Assembly: GCF_035946055.1 (NCBI RefSeq)
Contig: NZ_CP108364.1
Span: forward strand, 744,001-808,000
Origin: Streptomyces sp. NBC_01341
Lineage (GTDB): Bacteria; Actinomycetota; Actinomycetes; Streptomycetales; Streptomycetaceae
Reading direction: 5' to 3'
DNA: 64,000 nt
Under the pieces are notes generated by a model that was given only the letters and a program-made list of their open reading frames with translations, ran no database searches and had not been told where the DNA came from. The translations under genes were made by a program, and so were the position numbers. Positions 9,727 to 17,945 of the stretch are shown piece after piece; the stretch's first letter is position 1; each line of letters starts with the position of its first letter.

Positions 9727-11901
9727 TCAGACCGCGTCGGCCAGGAGCAGCGCGTGGATCGCGTCCGGGGCGCCCGGACGCGCGTAGTACCAGCCCTGGG
9801 CGGTGTCGCAGCCGAGCTGTCGCAGCTGCTCCGCCTGGGCCCGGGTCTCGACACCCTCGACCGTGACGGCGAGGTCCAGGCTGTGCGCGAGGGAGACGAT
9901 GCCCTCGACGATCTTCAGGTCGACGGGATCGGCGGGATGGTGCTGCATGCCCTGGGTGAAGGAACGGTCCAGTTTCAGCACGCTCACCGGCAGACGGCGC
10001 AGGTTCGCCAGGTTCGAGTAACCGGTGCCGAAGTCGTCCAGCGCGATGTCGACACCCATCTCGGCCAGCTGGCGCAGCGGCTTGAGCAGATCGTCGTCGG
10101 CACCGATCAGCGCGGACTCGGTGACCTCCAGGCAGAGGGCACCCGGCTCCAGGCCCGAGCGCTCCAGGACGTCCACGGTCTCGGCGACCAGCCGGGGATG
10201 GTGCAGCTGCGTCGGTGAGAGGTTGACGTTGATGCGCAGGGGGCCGCCGTCGGTGTGACGTTCCTGCCAGAAGTTCGCCTGCCGTACGGACTCCTCCAGC
10301 ACCCAGCGGCCGAGCGGCACGATCAGCCCGGTGTGCTCGGCGAGCGGGATGAACCGGTCCGGGCCGAGCACCCCGTGCTGGGGATGGCACCACCGGACCA
10401 GCGCCTCCGCACCGTGCACGCTTCCGTCACCGAGGTGCACCAGCGGCTGGTACTCGATGAAGAACTCGCCGCGGTCGAGCGCCGTGGGCAGGGCTGTGGT
10501 GAGCCCGTGCCGGGTGATGGCGCGGGCGTCGGCCTCGGCGTCGGCGAGCGCGAAGCGGTTTCCGCCCGCCGCCTTGGCCCGGTACATCGTGATGTCGGCG
10601 CTCCGCAGCACCTCCGCCGCGGAGCGTTCGCCCGACGGACCCTCGACCACGCCGACGGATCCCCGTACCGTCAGCTCCCGGCCGTCGAGACGGACCGGCG
10701 TGGCGAGCGCCGAGAGGATCCGGCCGGCGAGCTCGTGGACCTCGTCCTGGGTGCCCGGTCCGGTCGTGAGGGCGACGAACTCGTCGCCGCCGAGCCGGGC
10801 CACCATCTCGCCGGGGGCGGTCGCGCAGCTCTGCAGCCTGTCGGCGACCTCGACCAGGAGCCGGTCCCCGGCAGCGTGGCCCAGGCTGTCGTTGATCGCC
10901 TTGAAGCCGTCCAGGTCGAGGTAGCAGAGCCCGAAGCGCATGCCGTCCCTCGGTGCGAGCGCCTTCTCGAGCCGCTCGAAGAACAGCGTGCGGTTGGGCA
11001 GACCGGTGAGCGCGTCGTGCGTGGCCTCGTAGCGCAGGCGCAGGTTGAGCAGCCGTCGCTCGGTCGTGTCCTCCATCAGGGCGAGCTGGTACTCGGGCCG
11101 GCCCTCGGCGTCCCGCAGCAGGGACACGGTGAGGTTGGTCCACAGCACCGTGCCGTCGTTGCGGTAGTACGGCTTCTCGACGCTGTAGTGCTCGCGCTCG
11201 CCACGCACCAGTTCCTCGTAGTACTTCCAGACGTGCGGCGAGTCCTCGGGGTGGACCCACTCGTTCACCTTGTGGCTGCGGACGTGGTTCTCCAGACCGC
11301 CGAACATCTTGGTGAGGGTGTCGTTGATCTCCAGGATGTTCCCGTCGAGATCGGCGATGCCGATCCCCACGGCGGCGTCCTTGAAGACCGCGCGGAAGCG
11401 TGCCTCGGTGGCGTGCAGGGCCTGCTCGGCGTGCGAGCGGGCCGTGAGGGCCGAGCGGGCGATCGCCTCCTGTTCGGCGAGCGTCCGCTCGCGAAGCGCC
11501 TGACTGAAGCCGCCGGCGAGCGCGTGCTGGATGCGCGCGCAGCGTGCCCGGCTGTCCTCCGTCGACAGCTCGACCGGACCGTTGCCGCCGCAGTAGAGCA
11601 CGAGGTAGGAGTCGACGACGCCGAGCGTGGAACTCAGCGCGTCGGGGTCCGTGCAGTGTGCGGCGACCAGGGAGGCCCCCACACCGTGTGCGGGCGTGGC
11701 GTCGAAGACCCGCGCGTGCAGGGCCCGGTCCAGCTCCCGGGCGAGCGGCAGCAGGTGTTCCTCGAACTCCGGCCGGGTCAGGGAGGTGGCCGTGGAGGGG
11801 AAGATCGCCCGGCTCCAGATGGTGGCGAATCTCCGTAGGCGGCCTTCTGGGCCGTCGGGTTCCGCGTCCGGCGCGCCGGACGACTGGGCGGGAATGCTCA
11901 C
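9727..11901 (-). CDS. rmdA: PAS-GGDEF-EAL cyclic-di-GMP enzyme, RmdA-like
   Basis: A 724-residue cytoplasmic protein. An N-terminal region (1-160) has no family I recognise. A PAS/PAC domain follows (about 165-282, ending EDTTERR), then a GGDEF domain with intact RLGGDEF (369-375), then an EAL domain with intact EALVRW (499-504), NVNLSP, EVTES, DDFGTGYS (622-629) and KLDR. Both cyclase and phosphodiesterase sites look complete, so it may both make and break c-di-GMP. S. coelicolor RmdA has this architecture and, as I recall, lies close to the same sdh genes; the assignment rests on domains and synteny. It starts inside the preceding methyltransferase stop (ATGA, 11898-11901). Confidence 0.85.
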   Translation of the reverse strand: MSIPAQSSGAPDAEPDGPEGRLRRFATIWSRAIFPSTATSLTRPEFEEHLLPLARELDRALHARVFDATPAHGVGASLVAAHCTDPDALSSTLGVVDSYLVLYCGGNGPVELSTEDSRARCARIQHALAGGFSQALRERTLAEQEAIARSALTARSHAEQALHATEARFRAVFKDAAVGIGIADLDGNILEINDTLTKMFGGLENHVRSHKVNEWVHPEDSPHVWKYYEELVRGEREHYSVEKPYYRNDGTVLWTNLTVSLLRDAEGRPEYQLALMEDTTERRLLNLRLRYEATHDALTGLPNRTLFFERLEKALAPRDGMRFGLCYLDLDGFKAINDSLGHAAGDRLLVEVADRLQSCATAPGEMVARLGGDEFVALTTGPGTQDEVHELAGRILSALATPVRLDGRELTVRGSVGVVEGPSGERSAAEVLRSADITMYRAKAAGGNRFALADAEADARAITRHGLTTALPTALDRGEFFIEYQPLVHLGDGSVHGAEALVRWCHPQHGVLGPDRFIPLAEHTGLIVPLGRWVLEESVRQANFWQERHTDGGPLRINVNLSPTQLHHPRLVAETVDVLERSGLEPGALCLEVTESALIGADDDLLKPLRQLAEMGVDIALDDFGTGYSNLANLRRLPVSVLKLDRSFTQGMQHHPADPVDLKIVEGIVSLAHSLDLAVTVEGVETRAQAEQLRQLGCDTAQGWYYARPGAPDAIHALLLADAV

Positions 11902-12716
11902 GCCTTGCGTCCAACCCCGGCGAAGCCCGAGAAGGCGAAGGGGTCCTCCTGCGCACGGGACTCGGGGGACTCGGGGCGCCAGTCGGGCATGGAGACCAGG
12001 CCGGGCTCGACCATCTCGAACCCCTCGAAGAAGCGGGCGCCCTCGGCGCGGGTCCGCATGACGAGCGGGTTACGGATGTTGCGGTAGACGCCGACCGTCC
12101 CGCCCGCCTCCTCCTGGGAGAGGGGGATTCCCTCGTACGAGGCGTGGGTCAGGACCAGCAGGCTGCCGGGGGCCAGTGCCGCGCTCAGCTCCGCGACCGC
12201 GCCGTAGGGATCGTCGGCGTCCTCGATGAAGTGGAGGACCGCGACCAGCAGCAACGCCACCGGCTTGTCGAGATCGAGAAGGCCGTTGATCTCCGGGTTC
12301 TCCAGGATCTCCTTGGGCGCGCGGAGATCCGCGGCGACGACGACCGCCCGCTCGTTGCCCTCCAGGACCGCCTGGCTGTGCGCGACCGCGACCGGGTCGT
12401 GATCGACGTAGACGATCCGGGATTCCGGGTCGTTGGCCTGGGCGACCTCGTGCACATTGCCGAAGGTCGGGATACCGGAGCCTATGTCCAGGAACTGATG
12501 GACGCCCGAAGCGGTGGCGTACTGCACGGCCCGCCGCATGAACGCGCGATTCGCCTGCATGACCTTGGGCAGTCCCGGCATGAACTCCATGGCCTTGCGG
12601 GCCGCTTCCCTGTCCACCTCGAAATTGTGCGAACCGCCCAGATAGAAGTCGTACATGCGAGACACGCTCGGCACCGAGATGTCAATGCCCTGCGGTGCCC
12701 AGGCGGGACGCTCCAT
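11898..12716 (-). CDS. DUF574 SAM-dependent methyltransferase
   Basis: A 272-residue protein of the DUF574 (Methyltransf_19) family, which is greatly expanded in Streptomyces and has no assigned substrate. Family marks are SVSRMYDFYLGGSHNFEVDR, RAFMRRAVQY, the SAM-binding loop FLDIGSGIPT, and VYVDHDPVAVAHSQ. The fold is a class I Rossmann methyltransferase. ATG 12716 is chosen because TTGGAG lies 6 bases upstream. The stop overlaps the GGDEF-EAL gene start by 4 bases, so it is coupled to c-di-GMP metabolism at least in expression; a functional link is inference. Confidence 0.88.
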   Translation of the reverse strand: MERPAWAPQGIDISVPSVSRMYDFYLGGSHNFEVDREAARKAMEFMPGLPKVMQANRAFMRRAVQYATASGVHQFLDIGSGIPTFGNVHEVAQANDPESRIVYVDHDPVAVAHSQAVLEGNERAVVVAADLRAPKEILENPEINGLLDLDKPVALLLVAVLHFIEDADDPYGAVAELSAALAPGSLLVLTHASYEGIPLSQEEAGGTVGVYRNIRNPLVMRTRAEGARFFEGFEMVEPGLVSMPDWRPESPESRAQEDPFAFSGFAGVGRKA

Positions 12717-12857
12717 CGATGTCTCCAACAAGTCGCCACGGCGATCCGGCCATGTTCATGGTCAGTGTTGACCAGAGGCTACTGATCGACCGCCAGGAGA
12801 GCGAGTGGAAACGGAAATTAGAGATCCGTTATTGGTCACACACCGCAGGCATGTGCG

Positions 12858-12899
12858 GCCGGTCCGTCGCTGCGCGTGCGCATGCGGCGACGGACCGGC
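12858..12899 (-). terminator. Strong hairpin downstream of the repeat lipoprotein gene
   Basis: GCCGGTCCGTCGC (12858-12870) and GCGACGGACCGGC (12887-12899) form a perfect 13-base stem. The 16-base loop contains a smaller TGCGC/GCGCA stem. It lies just 3' of the stop at 12920 on the minus strand and upstream of the methyltransferase gene, so it separates the two transcription units. Confidence 0.7.
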
Positions 12900-12919
12900 A
12901 CCGCGGGGTCTTCCGGCGG

Positions 12920-13876
12920 CTACTTCGGGGCTCCCACGAGCTTCGCCTCGGGCGAGACCGCGTACCATGTGCCCCCGACGCCTTGACCGTTGGTGTCCCC
13001 CGGCTTCGCGTCACCGGAGAACGTGTACACCGGCCAGCAGTCGATCGACTGCTGCTTGATGCCGTCGGGCCGGTTGAAGGTGACGAATCCCTTCGTGGTG
13101 ACTCCGTCGACGTCATTCTTCGACACGGGACTGACCACCGGCCACTTCTTGAGGCACTCACCTGTGCAGGCGGACTTCATCGGCCACGCCGAGTCCTTCT
13201 TGAAGCGGTAAACCGTCATACCCCGCTTGTCCACCACGATGTCGCCGAGTTTCGGATCCTTTCGGACCGAAAGTCCCGCGAGATCGGCCGGCTGATCGGC
13301 ACCCGCTCCGTCCGCGTTGGCCACCGCCTTCTTCCCGTCGGGAGCCGAGACGAACCACGTGCCGCCGACGCCCTGGCCGTTGGTCTCCCCGGGGCCGGTG
13401 TCCTTCGCGTAGCGGTACATCGGCCAGCCGCCGACGGTGAGCTGCTTGGTGCCGTCGGCGCGCGTCACCTCCCCGATGAGCTCGGCATCGGTTCCCGCGG
13501 CGGCCGTGGCGTTGCCCGCCGAGACCACCGGCCACGTCTTGGCACAGTCGCCCTCGCAATTCGACTTGGGCGGCTCGGCGGTGTCCTTGTCGAAGCGGTA
13601 GAGCGTGAAGCCCTCGCTGTCGGTCAGCACCTCGCCGAGCTTCTTGCTGTCCCACACCGCGAGTTGGCCGGCCTCCTTGGGTGCGCTGTCGGCCCCCACA
13701 TCGGATCCGTAGCCGCCGTCCGAGCCGTATCCGCTGTCGGCCGGCTGCTGGGCGGCCGCGTTGCCCACCGACTGGCCGTTGGGCGACGCGGTGCCCTGCT
13801 CCTGACCGCACGCCGTCGTCAGCGCCAACAGGGCCGCCGCGGTCACCGCGAGAGAGGCGTTCCGCCAGGTATTCAT
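12920..13876 (-). CDS. SCO0930-family repeat lipoprotein (COG4315 repeats)
   Basis: A 318-residue secreted lipoprotein. The signal sequence ends in lipobox TTAC with Cys23, then a Gly/Asp/Ser linker. It has four copies of the secreted-repeat motif in two pairs: LTDSEGFTLYRFDKDT with CEGDCAKTWPVV, TVGGWPMYRYAKDTGPGE with NGQGVGGTWF, VVDKRGMTVYRFKKDS with CTGECLKKWPVV, and SIDCWPVYTFSGDAKPGD with NGQGVGGTWY. The CxxxC pairs probably form disulfides. The family is recognised but its role at the cell surface is unknown. The neighbouring genes match the S. coelicolor locus from which I recall the family name. Confidence 0.88.
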   Translation of the reverse strand: MNTWRNASLAVTAAALLALTTACGQEQGTASPNGQSVGNAAAQQPADSGYGSDGGYGSDVGADSAPKEAGQLAVWDSKKLGEVLTDSEGFTLYRFDKDTAEPPKSNCEGDCAKTWPVVSAGNATAAAGTDAELIGEVTRADGTKQLTVGGWPMYRYAKDTGPGETNGQGVGGTWFVSAPDGKKAVANADGAGADQPADLAGLSVRKDPKLGDIVVDKRGMTVYRFKKDSAWPMKSACTGECLKKWPVVSPVSKNDVDGVTTKGFVTFNRPDGIKQQSIDCWPVYTFSGDAKPGDTNGQGVGGTWYAVSPEAKLVGAPK

Positions 13877-14070
13877 GTCGACTCCCGTAGTCCTTCTGCC
13901 GTCCGGGACGCGAGTCCGCGCCTTTCGTGGCCCTAGGTACGGGCGGGTGGGGTCCAGGTGTTCAATACCTCACCGAGAAACTTTTGCCGGGCGCAAACGC
14001 GAGTCGCCGAATGTCCCCACCATCAGGCGAATCACCTCCGTCGGCCGCGTGTCCGGCGGCTGCGGGGAAC

Positions 14071-14613
14071 ATGCTCCCCGGCGTGTACGGATCACGCATA
14101 TGGCGGCTGACAGCGACCACCCTGCTCGTGCTGCTCGCCGTCCCCCCGCCCGCCTTCGGTGACGACTGCGCGGTGGCCTCCATCGGGCAGGGGGAGGACG
14201 GATCGTCCATCGCCGTCTCGGGCGAAGGGCGGTGCACGGCGGTCATCGCCGAGCCCGAACCCGAACCGGCGCCGCCGCCTCCACCCCCACCGCCCCCGCC
14301 TCCCCCTCCCCCTCCCCCTCCGCCACCTCCACCCCCGCCGCCACCGCCTCCACCCCCGCCGCCACCTCCGCCCGCACCGGCGCCGGAACCTCCCCCTCCA
14401 CCCGCGCCACCGCCACCTCCGCCAAAGCCGAAACCCGCACCGCCTCCGCCCAGCGCACGCCCCGCACCGCCGGCACCCGTGGCGCTGCCGACCTACCGCA
14501 AGCCACCCCGCAAGACACCCCGGTCCGGACCGTCACTGGTGTCTCTCACCCTTCTGATCACCGCACCGGCCGTGTTCGCCGTGGCCGTGCTGCGCCCCCG
14601 CTCGTCCCGCTGA
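14071..14613 (+). CDS. Secreted proline-rich protein with C-terminal membrane anchor
   Basis: A 180-residue protein. A signal peptide (RLTATTLLVLLAVPPPAFG) is followed by a short domain with two Cys (DDCAVASIGQGEDGSSIAV, GRC), an EPEPEP hinge, then 34 consecutive prolines and further Pro/Ala/Lys-rich sequence. The C-terminus is a hydrophobic segment (SLVSLTLLITAPAVFAVAVL) and a short Arg tail. The shape is a wall-spanning stalk that holds the small domain away from the membrane. The start is uncertain: ATG 14071 has GGGGA only 2 bases away, GTG 14083 has none nearby. It is 16 bases from the next gene, so probably co-transcribed. Confidence 0.75.
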   Translation: MLPGVYGSRIWRLTATTLLVLLAVPPPAFGDDCAVASIGQGEDGSSIAVSGEGRCTAVIAEPEPEPAPPPPPPPPPPPPPPPPPPPPPPPPPPPPPPPPPPAPAPEPPPPPAPPPPPPKPKPAPPPPSARPAPPAPVALPTYRKPPRKTPRSGPSLVSLTLLITAPAVFAVAVLRPRSSR

Positions 14614-14629
14614 CCCAGGAAGGGATCCC

Positions 14630-15397
14630 ATGTCGGAATGGCTTGTTCTGACCATTGCCATGGCGTCGGCGTGTGCCGTCGTCCTGACCATCGCAGTCCT
14701 CAGCAACCGCCGGATCGCGGAGGACGACGACCCCTCCGAGACGCCCGACGTCATCGAGTACATGACGATGATGATCGGCGTGGTCTACGCGATCGTCCTC
14801 GGCCTCGCCATCGCCGGTGTCTGGGAGGGCCGCAGCGCCGCCCAGGAGTCCGTACGCCTGGAGGCACAGGCCCTGCACGAGGTCAGCGCCCGGTCGGCCG
14901 TCTACCCGGCCGAGGTCCGCGACCGTATCCGCAGCGACGTCGACGCCTACGTGGCACATGTCGTGGGTGACGAATGGAGGTACATGACGGATCACGGGGC
15001 GCTCACCGAGGAGGGCACCAGGCTCCTCGACCGGGTGCGTGCCGACGTCACCGAGTACAAGCCCCGCACGGACCACGAGGGGCAGGCCTACCAGCCACTG
15101 GTGGACCAGGTGGCCGCCGTCGACGACGCCCGGGGGTCGCGGGGGCAGAACGCGGGCGCGACCATGCCGGGGGTCGTCTGGTTCGGCCTGATCACGGGAG
15201 CCCTGGTCACGGTCGGACTGATCTTCACGCTCCAGATCCGCAGAACCTTCCGCGAACTGCTGCTGGCCGGCCTCTTCAGCGTCCTCATCGCCTTCCTGCT
15301 CTTCCTGATCTGGGACTTCGACGCCCCCTTCGGCCGGGGCATCTCGGCGACGACCGCCCCGTTCGTCGACCTGTTCCCCCGCGCCACGGGCGGATAG
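14630..15397 (+). CDS. DUF4239 (bestrophin-like domain) membrane protein
   Basis: A 255-residue membrane protein with the DUF4239 layout: an N-terminal segment (WLVLTIAMASACAVVLTIAV), a second (YMTMMIGVVYAIVLGLAIAGVW), a cytoplasmic or extracytoplasmic helical region with WEGRSAAQESVRLEAQALHEV, and two C-terminal segments (VVWFGLITGALVTVGLIF, LLLAGLFSVLIAFLLFLIW). Related proteins are described as bestrophin-like, which would suggest an ion channel; no function is proven. AGGAAGGG precedes the ATG. It follows the proline-rich gene closely and the pair may work together at the envelope. Confidence 0.8.
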   Translation: MSEWLVLTIAMASACAVVLTIAVLSNRRIAEDDDPSETPDVIEYMTMMIGVVYAIVLGLAIAGVWEGRSAAQESVRLEAQALHEVSARSAVYPAEVRDRIRSDVDAYVAHVVGDEWRYMTDHGALTEEGTRLLDRVRADVTEYKPRTDHEGQAYQPLVDQVAAVDDARGSRGQNAGATMPGVVWFGLITGALVTVGLIFTLQIRRTFRELLLAGLFSVLIAFLLFLIWDFDAPFGRGISATTAPFVDLFPRATGG

Positions 15398-15582
15398 GTA
15401 CGCATCGGGCCCCACCGGTCCCCCGGCCCGGTCCGCCGGCCGGGGGACAAGGCTGCCCCATTCGCCTGACCCCGATCGCGGGTGATATGCGGCGCTTCTA
15501 CCGTTTCGGCAATCGAGGTGCATTTCTCATACCTCGCGGAAACCCGTTCCGCGGCTGCCCCTCGGGACCCGGAGGATTCACC

Positions 15583-16116
15583 ATGCGCGCGATACGTGTC
15601 GCACCCGTCGCCCTGCTGGGCGCCGCCGCCTTCCTGTCGATGGCACCTGCCGCATCGGCCCATTCGCTCACCGGCGGCACGTCCACCTCGTTCACTCCCA
15701 CCATCACCCCCTCGACGGTCGCCCCGGGAGGCTCGGTCACCCTCGGCGCCGTAGGCTGCACCAGTGACGCGACCGCGTTCTCGGGTGTGTTCGACACGAC
15801 GACCATCCCGCGGGGCAGGTCGGCGACCGCCACGGTCGACCGGGAGGCCAGGAGCGGTGCTGTCTACGAGGTGACCTTCCGCTGCGGCACGACCACCCGG
15901 TCGGCGAACCTGACGATTTCGGGCTCGACCAGCGCCCCCACGACCTCGCCCACCACCAGCTCCACCGCCTCTCCCAACGGGGTGCTGGGTGGCCTCGGTG
16001 GCAGCGTCGACACCATGGACCCCGCGGAGATCGCCGCCGGGTCGGCTCTGGTGGCGTCGGCTGCGGCCGGCGCGCTCCATGTCCTGCGCAAGCGGCGCAC
16101 CGGCCGTCAGCACTGA
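15583..16116 (+). CDS. Secreted wall protein with GGLGGS C-terminal anchor (copy 1)
   Basis: A 177-residue secreted protein. Signal peptide MRAIRVAPVALLGAAAFLSM to ASAHS; an Ig-like or reeler-like beta domain (TPTITPSTVAPGGSVTLGAV to VTFRC) with two cysteines that could bond; a Thr/Ser/Pro linker; then GVLGGLGGSVDT, a hydrophobic segment (IAAGSALVASAAAGALHVL) and the tail RKRR. The C-terminus is built like a sortase substrate but lacks LPxTG. GGAGG precedes the ATG. A paralogue lies convergently at 16214 and a class F sortase gene follows at 17178, so sortase processing is plausible but inferred. Confidence 0.8.
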   Translation: MRAIRVAPVALLGAAAFLSMAPAASAHSLTGGTSTSFTPTITPSTVAPGGSVTLGAVGCTSDATAFSGVFDTTTIPRGRSATATVDREARSGAVYEVTFRCGTTTRSANLTISGSTSAPTTSPTTSSTASPNGVLGGLGGSVDTMDPAEIAAGSALVASAAAGALHVLRKRRTGRQH

Positions 16117-16146
16117 CGGCACGGCACTCTTCCCCGCATACGACAG

Positions 16147-16179
16147 TCGCCCCGGGTCCTGGTCCAGGACTCGGGGCGA
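16147..16179. terminator. Bidirectional hairpin between convergent secreted-protein genes
   Basis: Bases 16147-16161 pair with 16165-16179 in a long GC-rich stem with one G-T mismatch and a 3-base loop (outer arms TCGCCCCG and CGGGGCGA). It lies midway between the two convergent stops at 16116 and 16214 and can end both transcripts. Confidence 0.7.
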
Positions 16180-16213
16180 CGGGCGTATCGGGCCGGGCAG
16201 GAGGTTCGACGCG

Positions 16214-16864
16214 TCAGATCGCCGCATTGCTCATCCGGCGACGGACGACGAAGACGGCACCACCCAGGGCTGCCGCGGCGACGAGTCCGCCGCCCACCTG
16301 CATCTCGACCGAGCTGGGACCCATCGAACCACCGAGGCCGCCCTGCGCGCCGCGGGACGGGAGCACGGTGAAGCGGGCCGTGGCGACCGAGTCGTTCTGG
16401 TCACCGCGGTTGCCGGAGTCGTTGCCGCGGTCGCCGCGGTCGCTGCCGTTGCCGTTGCCGTTGCCCCGGTCGTTGCCGCGGTCGTTGCCGTTGCCGCCGT
16501 CACCCCCGTTGCCGCCGTTGCCCCCACCGAAGTTGTTGTCACTGTTGTTGCACCGCACCGACAGGCTGTACTGCCCCGGCGTCGCGTCGTTGCGGATGTG
16601 TGCCGTGGCGTAACCGACCCGGCCCGGGGAGAGGTTCACCGTCGGGAAGGCGTTCGACCACACCTTGCCCCCGGAACGGCCGCAGCCCTCCGCGCTGACC
16701 TGCATCGTGGCGCCCTGGTGGACCGAGGACGGGTTGACGGTGACGTTGGTCGGGAAGTTGCTCGGGTTGCTGCCCGGGCCGCCGCCGGCGGCGGCCAGCG
16801 GGGCTGCCAGCCCGACCGCCGCGAAGGCGGTCGCGGTCACCGCGAGAGCGCGTGAAGCACGCAT
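16214..16864 (-). CDS. Secreted wall protein with GGLGGS C-terminal anchor (copy 2)
   Basis: A 216-residue paralogue of the gene at 15583. Signal peptide to about residue 26; a related beta domain (VTVNPSSVHQGATMQVSAEG through YSLSVRC); a long linker of Asn/Gly/Asp/Arg repeats (such as GGNGGNGGDGGNGNDRGND); then a strand (SVATARFTVL), QGGLGGSMGPSS, a hydrophobic segment (VGGGLVAAAALGGAVFVV) and RRR. GGAGG lies 7 bases before the ATG. The beta domain and anchor match copy 1, but the linkers differ completely. A class F sortase gene starts divergently 313 bases away. Confidence 0.8.
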   Translation of the reverse strand: MRASRALAVTATAFAAVGLAAPLAAAGGGPGSNPSNFPTNVTVNPSSVHQGATMQVSAEGCGRSGGKVWSNAFPTVNLSPGRVGYATAHIRNDATPGQYSLSVRCNNSDNNFGGGNGGNGGDGGNGNDRGNDRGNGNGNGSDRGDRGNDSGNRGDQNDSVATARFTVLPSRGAQGGLGGSMGPSSVEMQVGGGLVAAAALGGAVFVVRRRMSNAAI

Positions 16865-17177
16865 CGTTGAACCTCCAGCGGGAAGCGCGCCCCGGAGTCC
16901 TGATTCTCCGGGATCTGTCGAAGAGAACGCATCCCATGACGAACCCTCACCACATGCCGCGAGCCACGCACGTCGGCGCTGGTCCACGTCGGCAGCCGAC
17001 ACGCCGCGGGATGTACCCGAAATCTGACGGACCCGCAGGTCACGGACTGTCAGAACTTTTATGCGCTCATTACTCCGAAGAGAAGACGGTGCGGTGGGCC
17101 CCACCCGTTCGCCCTTCTCCGATAGCCGCCCCGAATGCCCCCGCCTAGCGTGGCGATGTCGCGACGAAGGGAGAACC
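16865..17177. other. Divergent promoter region, no gene
   Basis: These 313 bases separate the divergent wall-protein and sortase genes. A less GC-rich patch (about 17050-17085) and TAGCGT at 17146-17151, a possible -10 about 27 bases before the sortase ATG, are the only signals I see. No convincing operator or open frame is present. Confidence 0.4.
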
Positions 17178-17840
17178 ATGGGCCGGGACCAGTGGGGCGG
17201 GGAGCGGATCAGGTACACACCGTGGGGCGCGATCGCCCTGGTGATGCTCACCGGGCTCGCGCTGATGCGCAACGGCGCCGAGACCTCACCCGGACCACCG
17301 CAACCCGCCGCCGCGGCCTCGGTGGCCGGCCCGCGGGACACGCCTCCGTCCGGCCCGGCCGACGGCGAGCCGGTGCAGCCCCTGGCGTACGCCCCGGCCG
17401 AGCGCGTACAGATCCCCTCGATCCAGGTCGACGCCCCGATCGTGGACGTCAGTCTGGACCCCGCCGGCTGGATCGAGGCACCGCCCGCCCAGGACCCCAA
17501 CCTCGTCGGCTGGTACCAGAACGGCATCGCACCCGGCCAGCGTGGAACCTCCGTCCTGGTCGGCCACGTGGACAACCTGGCGGGCCCCGCCGTCTTCTAC
17601 GGACTCGGCTCGCTCGGCAAGGGGCAGCACATCGAGGTGTCCCGTTACGACAACCGCACCGCGGTGTTCGAGATCTACGGCGTCGAGGTGTTCGCCAAGA
17701 ACGACTTCCCGGGCCCCCGGGTGTACGGCGACACCGGGCACGCCGAGCTGCGCGTCATCACGTGCGGCGGAGGCTACACCAAGGCCAACGGATACGACGG
17801 CAACGTGGTGGTGTTCGCCCGGCTCGTCGAGACGCGCTGA
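17178..17840 (+). CDS. Class F sortase
   Basis: A 220-residue sortase, a membrane-bound cysteine transpeptidase that can anchor proteins to the wall. It has one N-terminal membrane segment (WGAIALVMLTGLALM, about 16-30), a Pro-rich linker, then the catalytic barrel from about residue 75. Active residues are visible: His130 in LVGHVDN, Cys196 in VITCGGG and Arg215 in VVFARLV. VITC replaces the TLxTC of class A enzymes, as expected for class F. GAAGGGAG precedes the ATG. Neighbours include two secreted proteins with a C-terminal anchor but no LPxTG. Confidence 0.9.
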   Translation: MGRDQWGGERIRYTPWGAIALVMLTGLALMRNGAETSPGPPQPAAAASVAGPRDTPPSGPADGEPVQPLAYAPAERVQIPSIQVDAPIVDVSLDPAGWIEAPPAQDPNLVGWYQNGIAPGQRGTSVLVGHVDNLAGPAVFYGLGSLGKGQHIEVSRYDNRTAVFEIYGVEVFAKNDFPGPRVYGDTGHAELRVITCGGGYTKANGYDGNVVVFARLVETR

Positions 17841-17945
17841 CAGGTGCCCGGGTGCTCACCCCGCCCGGGCCCGCCCCAGGGCCCCGAGTCCGCCCCGGGG
17901 CGGTGGCGGACACGCGGCACGCCCCGCCGCCGTACTCCCCCGCAC

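Noticed and set aside
16430..16520. Short-period GGN/GAC repeats resembling a CRISPR or satellite array
   Set aside because: It encodes the Asn/Gly/Asp linker of a secreted protein; there are no spacers of constant length and no cas genes.
15583..16864. Canonical LPxTG motifs in the sortase neighbours
   Set aside because: Neither secreted paralogue contains LPxTG, LAxTG or a near variant; the anchor is GGLGGS plus a hydrophobic segment.
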